From positions 1 to 11,072 of the forward strand of contig MU634624.1 of the NCBI GenBank assembly GCA_026770595.1: DNA of 11,072 nt, written 5' to 3'. Of this stretch, positions 1 to 10,290 are shown piece after piece (positions within the stretch are counted from its first letter, which is position 1; the number at the start of each line of letters is the position of its first letter). The position numbers and the translations under genes were made by a program. The notes beneath the pieces were generated by a model. That model did not search any database. It was not told the DNA's origin and worked only from the letters and a program-made list of their open reading frames with translations. The stretch comes from Ochromonadaceae sp. CCMP2298. Taxonomy: Eukaryota; Sar; Synurophyceae; Ochromonadales; Ochromonadaceae.

Positions 1-691
1 CCCTCTCCCAGTGGGCCAGAAAGAGCAGGTGCGCCATGAGGGGGGGGGCAGCGCTGCAGCTCTGAGGCGTCCACCTGCCTGCCCTGCTGTCCCTGCTGGT
101 GGTTGTTGTTATGCTGTGTCTGCTGTGTCTGCTGTGTCTGCTGTGTCTGCCCCCCCTGCTGCCCCCTTTGCTGTACGTACAGTGCCTGGGTCAACTGATG
201 CTGGTCAGGAGAAGGATCCGCACTGCAAGCACATCATCAGGTCCTCCGCTGTATGACCATCATCCGATGGAGCCCTTGGACCTGCACGTTGGCCTTGGAA
301 CTGCGACAAGGCGTGGTGAGGAAGGACCGCTGGGCTTGTTCTCCCGGACCAATGCGACATGCTTCAGGAGTAATTCCCCCATAAATGTGTAAATGAGTTT
401 ATGCATGTGGAGGATGCCACCACCCTAATGTACCTGGACTGGTGGTAAGAATGACGTGTCTTGAAATAGTCTGTAACGGTCTCTCATAACTCTTATTATA
501 ACATGAGTCGCCAAAAGCAGGGCAGCATTAGCGCGTTACCTGATCCGGGTACAGGGCGCTTCGCTGCAAGAGCAAAGCGTACTGCTGGAGTCCATCACAG
601 TGCTTGCAATGCGCATTCTATATACAGTATCTCGTCTCAAGTCTAACCCTTCGGGCAGCTAGCCAGCAGTGTCCGGTCACTTTCAATCCGG
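1..691. other. 3' flank of CFAP54, no supported gene
   Basis: This stretch lies immediately downstream of the CFAP54 stop codon and should contain its 3' UTR and cleavage site. No canonical AATAAA is present on the minus strand; the nearest variant is AATAAG at 497-492, about 195 nt past the stop, which is weak. The left third is GC-rich simple sequence and 360-520 is more AT-rich. Plus-strand frames at 2-256 and 99-392 are open, but they are compositionally driven by the 9-bp repeat and resemble nothing I recognise. The end of a plus-strand gene entering from the left edge cannot be excluded. Confidence 0.6.
112..150 (+). repeat. 9-bp tandem repeat (TGCTGTGTC)4
   Basis: Four exact copies of TGCTGTGTC occupy 112-147, followed by the first three bases of a fifth. 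The flanks are further CTGCT-rich sequence (78-96, 151-172), so it sits inside a simple-sequence patch. Being a multiple of three, it keeps several frames open, which accounts for the short apparent reading frames here. The TGTGTC core is the same hexamer found in the CFAP54 intron but on the opposite strand. Confidence 0.9.
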
Positions 692-3600
692 TTACTTGTT
701 GAGCACCAGGCGTAGCAGCGAGCAGACGTCGTTGTCCGGCAGCTGCAGCGTGTCGCAGTCCGCGCTCAGCACCTGCGCCAGATTGAGCAGTAGCGTGGGA
801 GTCACCTTGAGCGCTAGGGTACCGGGTCCTAGGAACAGCGTCAGAGTGTGCAGAGGCAGGGTGTCTGTCTGCGACTCCGCCACCGTATAGGGCTCCTGCT
901 CGGCCACCGCCGCACCCGGGTCCGCAGAAGCTTTTTGCTCGGAGATGACGCCGCCGCGCAGGAGGGACAGCAGCAGCACCAGTGTGTCCCCTGCCTCGTC
1001 CGCGCAGAGTCTGTTCAGCTGCAGCAGCCTGGCGAGCTCCGCTGCCTCCGCTCTCGTAGGCCCCGCACCCGCCGGTGCTTTCTCCGTCAGGGCTTTGTGC
1101 TTGTGCGCGGCGTCGATCAGCCTGTCACGCGTGTCTCTCAGCGCCTTTTCGATGAACACTACGTCCAAGCGGGGCAGGGTGAGCTTGGTCAAAAAGGGCT
1201 GCAGAGACGTCGCATCTGCGGCTGCGGGTGTGTCTCCAGACACCCTGTCACCCAGGAGGAAGAACACATGCAGGTGCGAGTACAGGCCGGATACTTTGTA
1301 GTCCAGCGAGTTCGGCTGTCTCTCCAGCACGTCGGCCCAGGCAGCGGGCGCGTGCGTGGGCACCCACAGCGTAGAGGCAGCGCCCGGTCGAACAGCCTCA
1401 GATTCAGATTCAGGCGCGCCGCACTGCGCCGCGTAGACGGGATAGGCGGCGGCCAGCATTGAGTGCATATCGGCGCACAGGGCTTGCTCCTCGCCCCCCC
1501 ACAGGGGGTCGCTCTCGCGCAGCAGGCTGCACAGCAGGTACAGCGCGTCACGGCCGTTGGGCTCGAGCTTTCCCACCTCCTGGGGAGCCTTGCCCTTCTT
1601 GCCCTTCTCCTCTACCTTTGCTGCTTCAACCTTGCCAGTGGTGATGGCAGTGGCAGAGGAGCAGGAGAGGTTCACTGTGAGACGCAGCAGCTCAGCAGAG
1701 GGAGTGCCGGAAAACGACGCGTCGGCCGCCAGCGTGATGGCGCCGCCAATAAGGGCTGCACGCGCATTGGACGCCTTTATAGCTGCCAGGAGATAGCGCA
1801 CCGCGGTGCCCAGGCGCGCGGGCCCCTCCACCCCCAGGGGGACGTCGTTGTCCCCGTATAGCTCCACTAGCTGTGCCAGTGAGAGGCGCAGTAGGCTCCA
1901 TAGATGTGCGGCCTGTGAGGAGGCGGTTACCTGCAGGGCGGCTGTGAGCGGGCCCACCAGTGTCTGGAGGTAGGAGTCGGGGTCCGTGACTGAGAGGGGG
2001 AGGGGAGGAGAGGGGGAGGAAGATGGGTTGGGGGAGTATGTGAGTGTGTGAGTGTGTGGGGGAGAGAGAGTGGGGGAGTGGGCCGACCAGACGTACTCGA
2101 AAACATAATGAGTAACACAAAAAACATATAAATAAGAACTTAGTGCACAGGCACACAGTCACAGATACATACATAAGACACAGACACAGACACAGGCACA
2201 GACATAGACACAGACACAGACACAGACACAGACACAGTCACACAGACACAGCCGCACTCACACTTGCTCTTCTTCGCGATGCGCGCGCTGCCCACCCGCA
2301 CCAGCACAGACACCCTCAGGTCGATGGGCAGGAAGAGGCAGTGGCGGGTGAGCTTCAGCGCCCCCTCGCCCAGCGCCAGCTGCTCACACTCAAGCGCATC
2401 TGGCTCGTAGTGCTGCAAAAATAGGGCGTTCTGCTCCAGCCCTGCGTTGCGCGCGTCGTCCAGTAGCTGGCACTGGGCCGCCCAGCAGCGCAGCAGCAGC
2501 AGGTTTTCTGACAGATACACGTTGGCGAACTCCGATTCTGCCAGCACCCCCTCGGTAGCGTCCACAGGCGCGAGGCGCATCGTGGGGAGGCCGAAGCGCT
2601 CAGCGGAGGGCGTAGGAGCGGCGGGGGCGGTGGTGAGGGTAGAGATGCCCAGCCCCTGCATACTGGATGTCACGCCGGCGCCCACACCTGTGCCCGCACC
2701 CGCACCTGCACCTGCACCCTTGCCCTTGCCCAGGGAGGGAATGGAGACCCCCATCTGAGCCAGCCTGCGTCGATCGAATCTGGGCTGCAGGCTCAGCGCG
2801 GGCTCGTTCTCGTGCAGACTCGTGAGGCTCTGCAGCACAGGAGTGATCATGTGGTGTCTGCGGGCTGCAGTGTCTGACCGCCCGTACGTTACGTTCGAAT
2901 CCGCCGGAAAGGCGCCCGCCCTCTGGGCCAGCTGCTCGGCCACCCCTGCGGCCTTGCGCGCCACGCCCAGTGCCTCCAGAAAGGCCTGGGCTGCGGGTTG
3001 CTGCGGACTGTGCAGGGCCATTTCCCGCAATACCGTTGCCTGCAAGAAGAGCACCCGCACCAGCGTGGCGTCCTCCAGCTGGTTGGCGGCGAACTGTTGT
3101 ACGCAGGAGAGGCAGTCGGACAGGGCCTGGGGCAATTCGCCTAGCTTGAAGTTGGCCCTGGCACGTTGCAGCAAATAGGCGCGAAGCCAGTGCCCTGCTA
3201 GCTGCATCGCTGCCTCGCGCGCTGCCTGCGTACACAGTGATTTGCTCTCTGCGAACCGTGCCTGTCTGTCGGCCACCTCTGCTAGGTCGGCCTTCAGGGC
3301 TAGCCAGGTCATTGAGAGCACGCCGCGGATGTCCCCGCACATCGCACCCGCGCCCGTGTCTGCACCTGCGCCTGCCTGTGGGGGGCAGAATGCAGGCCCG
3401 GAGAGGAACTTCAGCACGCGCACGCAGCGCGCCCTCACTCGCTTGTACTCCCGCCTATGCATGTCTGACGCATTTCGCAGCAGCTGTATGCGCGCGAAGA
3501 GCCTCAGCCAGCCCGCTGAGCGCACCAGCTTCACACTGGTAGCGTCCTGCCCGGCCTGGGCGAGCCTACGACCCTCCCGGGCAGTTTCTGCGGCCGCGGC

Positions 3601-6600
3601 GGGCTCGGGCGCAGCCACAGCGTTCGCAAGGGCTGCCTCCTCGGCTGCCACCATAGCAGCATCAGGGGCAGTGGCGGGGGGTAGGGCGCGGAACAGTACG
3701 TCTGAGGCAGAGGCCAGCGCGGCCAGACCTTTGGTGCCAAGCTCGCGCAGCGCGGGGGCGCTGGGTGTGGTGCTGCGTGTGTCCGTGCAGGCCACGCTGA
3801 TGAGGAAGTCCGCCACTGTCACGTGCAGCTCAGCTGTCTGCTGTACCGAGAACAGCGGCCTGGTGAGTGATTCCTCCACTACCACCACCTCCTCCACCTT
3901 GCCCTTACCCTTACCCTTGCTCTTCTTAGCCGCCTCTGCCTCCTCTGCCTCTCTAGCCTTGCGCTCAGCCAGGGCCGCCAGCTCCTCAGGGGTGCGTACG
4001 GGCACAGGCAGCAAGACTGTAAATCCCTTCGAGAATTGCTCGAACTCCCCAGGGTACTGGGAGATCCACTGCAGGGCTGCGGTGTTACGCGCCTCATCGG
4101 GGGGCAGGTTGTTGAGATAGGGGGCGCGACCGTGGAAGCACAGGCCGCTAGCAGATGTGTCGTACTGCTCCAGCGAGGCATTAGACCTGGAGTAGCCTTC
4201 GCGCAGCGCGTCCGAGAATCGCTGCTCTCGGATGCTGGTTAGGCAGGGCTGCAGGGAGGCCAGCAGAGAGGCCGCCTCTGCTAGCAGGTGTGCGCCAATC
4301 AGGGCACGCAGGCGCAGCAGTCTGGCGGACAGCCACAGTGCAGGAGAGCGCACATAGACTGCGTGCAGATGCTCCAGCAGACAGGCAGCAGGCAGGGAGG
4401 CCACGAATTGCCCCTCCTGCAGCAGCACATTGAGCACCTCCAGCAGACCCGCACACAGGTCAGCCGCAGACAACGCCTCCTGCCTCAGGGTCAGCCCCAT
4501 CACGCCCCCCAGCTCTATGCAATTGTAGGCCGCGAAGCCCACCGCAGAGCTGGGATGGCCCAGCGACCCCTGGAAAGGGATGCGGCACAGTTCTGCAGCC
4601 ATGCGACAGTAGCCTGCCTTTGCGTCCCAGTCCTGAGAGGCACAGTAGCGGGTTAGCTTCGACAGAGCGCAGACCGCAGGCAGGATACCGGGTACCAGAG
4701 CAAGCTCCAGCCCCGCCACGGCGTCCCCAGCCACCTCTCTCCAGTGGGTGCACGCATCCATCACGTTGAACAGACCGTCCACCGCGTCGCTCCACACCGC
4801 CCGGGCCTCATTTATACGCCCAAAGTAGAGCAGCAAATCGCCCTGCAGTTTGAGCGCCTCCACTAACAGCACCTTCTCCTTCTTCTCCCGCAGGTGGCTC
4901 ACAACGGGCTTGAAAGAGCCCAGCAGCGCAGCCAGGCGCTCGCTAAGCTCTGGCTGGCTGGCCAGCACTAATGCGCGGTCGGGCTCTCCCCCCCCCATAC
5001 CCATAGCGGCAGTCTTAACGCAGGCCGTGCACTCCTCCAGAAAGGACTGCGCAGCGGCTCGCACCCTGTCAAGAGCCCTGGAGCCCGCAGAGCACGCGCG
5101 GTCAAGGCGTGTCTGCTGAAGTCTGATCTGCTGCATATCCTCTCTTGTGACGGTCAGCGCTGCGTCTGCCTCCCCTACACGCAGTGCATACATGGCCCTC
5201 TCCGCGTCATACAGCAACTCGTCGTCATCCTTCTCCAGCCTCGCAATGCGCAGCTTCTTCTTCCTCTTCTTCTTCTGCGCCTCCTCCCAGGCTAATACGA
5301 AGTTCTCCAGTTCGAGCTCCCGGCGATGGTGCAGTGCGGCAGCTTGGTCGATCAAGGCCTCCTGGCTGTTCACGATGAGGGGCAGGCAGGGCACGGCGTA
5401 GGCCTTCAGGAACTCCGGGCTGTTCATCAAAAGCACCTTGAAGATGCGAGACGAGACGTGCACCAGCTCCAGGAAGTTTTGGGCGCGGATCCACTCAGCC
5501 TTGACCAGGAATACCATCAAGGCTCTTAGGAGCAGCAAGTTTTCCTTGGTTTCTCGCTGGTAGCTGGGGGATGACTCGGTCACCACCTCAACCGACAGGT
5601 CGCCCAACTCAGACCCAGAATCCCCCGGAGAGCCCGCGCCCACAGACCTCGGAGAGCCCACGCCCTCGCTCTCGTCATCAAGGGTGTCAGGGATGGCGAC
5701 AAAGCTCAGACCCTCTAGCAACTCAGCCGAAGCCTCCAGCAGTTGCAGGCATGGAGACGCACCACCTCCCTCCGCGAAGTGTGCCGGGTCAGTCCACTGG
5801 CTCACAATGAAGTTCCACAGGCAGCAGAGGGCCTGTGTAGCCGCAGAGGGGGCGCCCCCGGCGAGCAGTAGGTCTGCCGAGGCGCCCAGCAGCTGCACGA
5901 TTGAGGCTGCAGACAGGGGCGCCACGAGGGTGGTGGGTAGGGGGGGCACACCCTCTACCGCCCCCCCCTCTACCCCCTCCACCGCCACCTCCTCGGGTGT
6001 GGGCTTACCCAGTCTGAATGTGTTCGGATCTATGTGCATCGAGGGCCCCTCAGCTGACGCGGGATAGTGGTTCCCCCCAGGCAGACAGGCCTTTGCCACC
6101 ACCAGACACAGCTCCCCCAAAGCCCGCATCTGCGCCCCCCCCTCGCCCTCCTCCACATCCAGAAAGCGCTCAGGAACTTTCAATGCCTGCTGCGCTAGCG
6201 CCTCTACCTCCTCAGGCGTAGGCTCGGGCCCCTTCTTACCCTTCGCCGCCGCTGCCGCTGTGCGTGGAGACACCTGCACGACCTTGCGCTGGGCCAGCTC
6301 GGCAAGAGTGGAGAGTATTTTGCAGCCCCAGGAGGAGGCTATTTCGCGCACCTGTGGGGCCAGCAGGTCAGAGGCTAGGGGCAGTCTATCCAGCAGCGAT
6401 GCCACATCCGCCTGGGATTTCAGCTGTCTGACGAGCTGCACAGTGGCCTCTATTTGCTGCGACATGCACTGAGGTGCTTCATGCACCCAGGTGTCCATCT
6501 GCACACGCTCGGGGGTGTCCGGCGCGTTGCACAGACTGGCGGCGGCGTTCTGCAGCAGCAGTCGGCGCTGCATGGGCTGCATCGCCCACAGAAAACTCAC

Positions 6601-9600
6601 CTCCGGACTCTCCTGTTCCTGACTCTTCGCGACCTCCTGACTGTGCTCCTCGACTGTCAGCGGGGTGAACAGGCCCGCCATCTGCAGATTGAACTGCGCC
6701 AGATGCGTCTCTGCTACGCACTGCTGCACCACCCCCAGCAGCGCCACATACTCTGGCATAAGTGCAGCCTTGGGGCGCGATTTGTCCGCCTTGGGGTCCG
6801 CCTTGTCCAAAGCCTCTGGGAAGAAGCCGTTCAGCAGGGGCAAAAGAGGCGCCACGTTGCAATTAATAGCAGCCACCTTGGCGGCGTGCGCCAGCAGGCG
6901 GCAGTAGAGCTTGTGCTCCAGAAGCCCCCAGTTGCGCTTAGCGGTGCTCTGCAGAGCCAGGACCAGCACTGTCAGAGCGGACTGTATGTAAGGCGCGAGG
7001 TGCACCAGATACACCCTTGCTAGCTGCAGCGCTGCCTCGTAGCCCAATGTCACGCAGCGCAGGGTTAGCCCGCAGTGCCCCACCCCACATGCCACAGTTG
7101 CTACGAGAGCTGTGCGCTGCAGGGAGGCCAGGGCGGCCAGCTGCGTGCCAGAGTCCTTCGTCCAGTTGACCGCAATGCCGTGCTCGTGTGTGCTGTGAGT
7201 CTGCGTGTGTGCCAGCCCCTCGAACGCCAGCGCCGCCTGCACAAAGCTCTCCACCAGCAAAGGCGAGCTCTGGTGCAATGCTAGCATGCACAGGCTAGGC
7301 TCTCTAAACAGGAAGAAATTAACACCCCGGCCCACAACCCTGGAGGACGGGGAGGGCGTCTTGAGAAAAAAGCGGGCTGAGACCCTCTGCGCGGCCTCCC
7401 TGCTCAGGCTAGCCATGCCCTCGCACGCACCGGCCGCCTGCTGCAGCCAGTTCCAGAGGAGCAAGGTGGGCAGGGGGTTGACGGCCTCGATAATAGGGGT
7501 AGAGGGAGACATGCCCCCCACCACACGATCCTCAGCGAACCCCGCGCACGCGAACATATACTGCTCCCCAGGGCGCAGAGGCCCCACGCGCACTACTGAG
7601 CGACGCAGATTTACCAGGTCTGATACCAGCACGCGCTGCTCGCATCCCGCCAAATCGTCATTGTGCAGACACACCTCGGTGCCTGAGCCCCGCTCCTTGC
7701 CCAGTACCCGATAGTACTGCGCCTTGAGGCGCCTGCAGCCTACGGGCGCGATGTAGATGTAGCGACTACTGCGCGCAATAACAATGGGGGCTTTTCTGTT
7801 TCTATCTGTCATCACCAGCAGATCTGCGAAGCTCTCCTTCAACACCTGCTCACGCCCCTCTGCCTCCTCCAGGGCCGCAAATGCATCCTGTAAGTACTCT
7901 GCGCGGCGAGTGGGGTCGCTATCAAGGTTACCCATCTCCATGAGCAGCAGCGCCCTCTTGTACAGGTTCTTAGAGCAATACCCTCGCAACGCGGGTACCA
8001 CCGACAGCGCCTCGGCGTTAACCTCGGCCCTCTCTCTCCCACCCATGCCCCCCTGCGTCGCCAGGCCCATGCGAGTGCCTGCGGTGCCGGGTAGGGTCAG
8101 GGCCGTTCCCGGCTTTGTGGATTTCTTGTCAGGTTTGAGCTTAATGCCCTGCAGCAGCGCGTCCGCGTGCATGCGCTTGTGCTTTTCTTCTCTGTTCAGA
8201 ACGCCTCGGATATGCGCCCGGCTGTTGCTCTGCTGCGCGCAGTAGGCCAGCTCGGCACGGAAGTGCAGCGCGCACAGATCCGCATGCACTTCTGCTAACG
8301 CCTGGTCCCCCCTATCGCCGCTAGAGGCTAGGCCGAAAATACCAAAACCCGCAAAAGCATGGGCGCCGAGGCGCTTGAGGCTGTTGTACCAGTCTTGGCT
8401 GTCGCCGCGTGTGGTGAAGGACGCCCTCTGCAGCGCCAATACATCGCGCACATCTTCGGGCATGTGGGAGAGCGCGTCCACGCGTAGGGTGCGGGCCTCG
8501 TCCACCGTGTGGATGGCCTGCTGCAGCAGGGAGATGCAGGCGCGGTGCTCGCCCAGAGCCCACTGCACCTGTGCGGCCAGCAGCGCCAAAGCCCCCAGAA
8601 GCACTGGGTCCTGTAGTCCGCACAGATCCAATACCTGCACCACGCACTGCAGAGCGGGCGCCAGCTCCCCCATAGACGTGCCCCCCCTCGCCCCTTCCGC
8701 CCCCTCCATCTCGCCCTTCTCCTCCCCACTGCCCTCGCCTCCGCCGCTCTCGCCCTCATCCCCGTTGCCTGTCTGCAAGTCGGAGAGCGCAGTTTGCAGT
8801 GCGGGGTAGAGGAAGCCGCGCCACAGCTCCACCGCCGCCTGACGCAGCAGCGCACGCACGCGGTACGCCCTGTCTGCATAGGACAGCGCCTCGAACCGGC
8901 TTACCAGCCTGGCCACCTCGCCTACACGCCCCCCGCCGTGTGTAATCTTGCGCAGTTGCATGAGCAGCTCGATTTGCTCTGCTGCCTCCTCGTCCACCGC
9001 CCCCCTTCGTCTCTCGTGCGCAGCCTTATCCCTCGCCAGGCCCCCGAGGCTCTGCACAGCCGTGCCCACATCTACATCCGCAGCCCCAAAGAGCGCCAGC
9101 ACCATGCCCTCTAACAGCGCACGCAGGGTGAATTTATCATACAGCGCTAGCTGGGCTGCGTCCGGCTCTGAGGGTTCCAGGGATTCCCCCTCAGAGGCGG
9201 TGGGGGGGTCTGTAGGCACGAATGTGGAGAGCTCCTTCACCAGGCCGCGCAGGATGCAGCTGGAGCGCTTCTTATACGGCTCGTTGGCGTTGCCCGAGGT
9301 GAGCAGGTGCACGCGGGTGCACTCGGAGGCGCATAGATCGGCCAGGCTGGAGGGCTGCAACAATAATTCGTCCGGGGCTGGGGCGGAGTACAGAGCGCCC
9401 AGCCTTGCCTGGGACAGGTCGAAGGCCTCGGGGTCTCGCCAGAAGTCGGCTGTGAACTGCATAACGGCCAGATCTAGGGTGCACTGCTGCAGGCACAGGG
9501 TGGAGGCGCGGGGCACGGGGGGGTCCAGGAGTTCCCTCTCTCTCAACTCCGCTGCCTGCCTGCTCGCATGCCCCAGCACCCTCACTGCCTCCTCGGTAGA

Positions 9601-10290
9601 GCCCTGCGCCAGCGCTGCGTAGAATACCGACGCGTACATCTTCATACGGAACTTCATGTGGCGCACGGTGCAGAGGTTGATAACTGCCTCCAGAGAGAGG
9701 GCCCCGAATAACATCGTCTCCGTAACGTACTTGCCGCAAGAGTGCCACAAAAGCGGCTGCCCGATCTCCATGATCAACTTGCAGCTGTTCAGCACCAGCC
9801 AGGCGAGACCCTCTTGCTGCCTAGTGGGCAGGTCGAAAATGGCCTCGAGCGAGTGGCGCAGCTGCTGCAGGCAGAGCAGCAGCTTCGACACCACCATGGG
9901 GGCGATGTGCGCGCTCTTCAATTGCACCAGCTCGCCGTAGTTGGCCCGCACGACATTCTGCATCGCATCCACCCTCGTGCGGGTCGCCACCCCATCTGGA
10001 AAGGCGTCGCAGCGGTCCAGCACGCGCTGGTAGGTCTCCAGCGCCATACCGAACTCCCCCAGCTCAAAGAAATCCGCCGCGAACAGCAGGTAGAGCTTGA
10101 CCTGGTGCTCCACATCCAGCCGCTTCTCCGCGTATTTCACTATACCTGACACTAAGTTCTTCAGGAAATTGCGCGGCTGGCCGCTCTCGTGCAGGCGGCC
10201 GTTCTCGGAGTCCGCCTTGATGCGGTCATGGGCCTCATTCTCGAACTTGTGGTAGAGCTTGTCCACCTCGTCCAGCTGGTCCTGATCCAT
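692..10290 (-). CDS. CFAP54: Cilia- and flagella-associated protein 54 homologue (CFAP54/FAP54), two coding exons, complete
   Basis: The coding sequence is join(10290..2262, 1989..692) on the minus strand, 3108 residues, ending in TAA. CFAP54 is a structural protein of the C1d projection of the central-pair apparatus in motile cilia, where it works with FAP46, FAP74 and FAP221; mouse loss causes motility defects, hydrocephalus and male infertility (established knowledge). The main evidence is a fibronectin-III-like module at residues about 834-940, beginning APIVIARSSRYIYIAP and continuing through VGPLRPGEQYMFACAGF and VVGGMSPSTPIIEA, which matches the mid-protein module I recall from animal CFAP54. 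Before it lie TPR-like helices, for example LYLLFAADFFELGEFGMALE near residue 70. After it comes a long helical solenoid. Low-complexity linkers sit at about 507-537 (acidic, Gly-rich), 1534-1573 (Ser/Pro/acidic), 1671-1695 (basic KKKRKKK then acidic), 2110-2138 (Lys/Glu) and 2519-2537 (Gly/Ala). No signal peptide or membrane segment is seen. The start is the first in-frame ATG after a TGA at 10401-10399, with A at -3 and G at +4. CFAP46 is the main alternative; the module favours CFAP54. Confidence 0.86.
1990..2261 (-). other. CFAP54: Spliceosomal intron of CFAP54 (phase 1, 272 bp)
   Basis: On the minus strand the donor reads AAGT|GTGAGT, with the intron beginning at 2261. The acceptor reads CCCCCTCTCAG|TCACGG, with the intron ending at 1990 after a roughly 30-nt almost pure pyrimidine tract. 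Several CTCAC/ACTCA motifs about 40-60 nt before the acceptor fit a yUnAy branch point. Splicing joins T at 2262 to TC at 1989-1988, giving Phe at residue 2677. The frame then runs through TDPDSYLQTLVGPLTAALQ to a TAA at 694-692. The unspliced frame instead reads into a hexamer repeat and stops at 2142-2140. The in-frame join, both consensus splice sites and the resulting family-sized protein make this a strong call, although no transcript evidence is available here. Confidence 0.9.
2177..2250 (-). repeat. Intronic TGTGTC hexamer microsatellite
   Basis: On the plus strand this is eleven phased hexamers of GACACA, with variants GGCACA, GACATA and GTCACA, followed by a 2-bp slip and one more GACACA. 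In the sense of the CFAP54 transcript it is a UGUGUC tract starting about 11 nt downstream of the 5' splice site. Read in frame without splicing it encodes alternating Val/Ser, which explains the spurious tail of the unspliced reading frame. Imperfect units show it is an aged repeat, but it is likely still length-variable. Confidence 0.92.
2681..2732 (-). repeat. Coding hexamer minisatellite encoding a Gly/Ala/Lys linker
   Basis: On the plus strand GCACCT, GCACCC and TGCCCT hexamers succeed each other. On the minus strand they encode GKGKGAGAGAGAGTGVGAG at about residues 2519-2537 of CFAP54. The unit is a multiple of three, so length changes would keep the frame. It lies between a helical block ending in RRLAQMGVSIPSL and a second one beginning near LPTMRLAPVDATEG, so it is probably a disordered lineage-specific linker. 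Confidence 0.75.

Noticed and set aside
99-392. A 97-codon plus-strand frame starting with a Leu/Cys-rich stretch that resembles a signal peptide
   Set aside because: The hydrophobic stretch is the translation of the 9-bp tandem repeat in one frame, and the rest has no coding signature.
1-691. tRNA, rRNA or small RNA gene in the left flank
   Set aside because: No cloverleaf arms, no A/B box pair and no rRNA-like segment were found by eye on either strand.
3868-3925. GTAAGG donor-like motifs in the Lys/Glu linker of CFAP54 with a downstream CACCAG
   Set aside because: There is no polypyrimidine tract and the would-be intron is about 55 nt. It is better explained as a Lys/Gly/Glu low-complexity coding stretch.
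3242-4120. A 292-codon plus-strand open frame opposite CFAP54, and other antisense frames across the gene
   Set aside because: These are GC-rich shadows of the minus-strand coding frame, with Ser/Ala/Arg-heavy composition, no recognisable domain and no conserved motif.
6550-6600. Perfect donor-like GAG|GTGAGT on the minus strand at 6600 with a CTGCAG acceptor 51 nt later
   Set aside because: The interval is only 51 nt and has no pyrimidine tract. The encoded sequence (SFLWAMQPMQRRLLLQNAAA) reads as a normal helical part of the protein.
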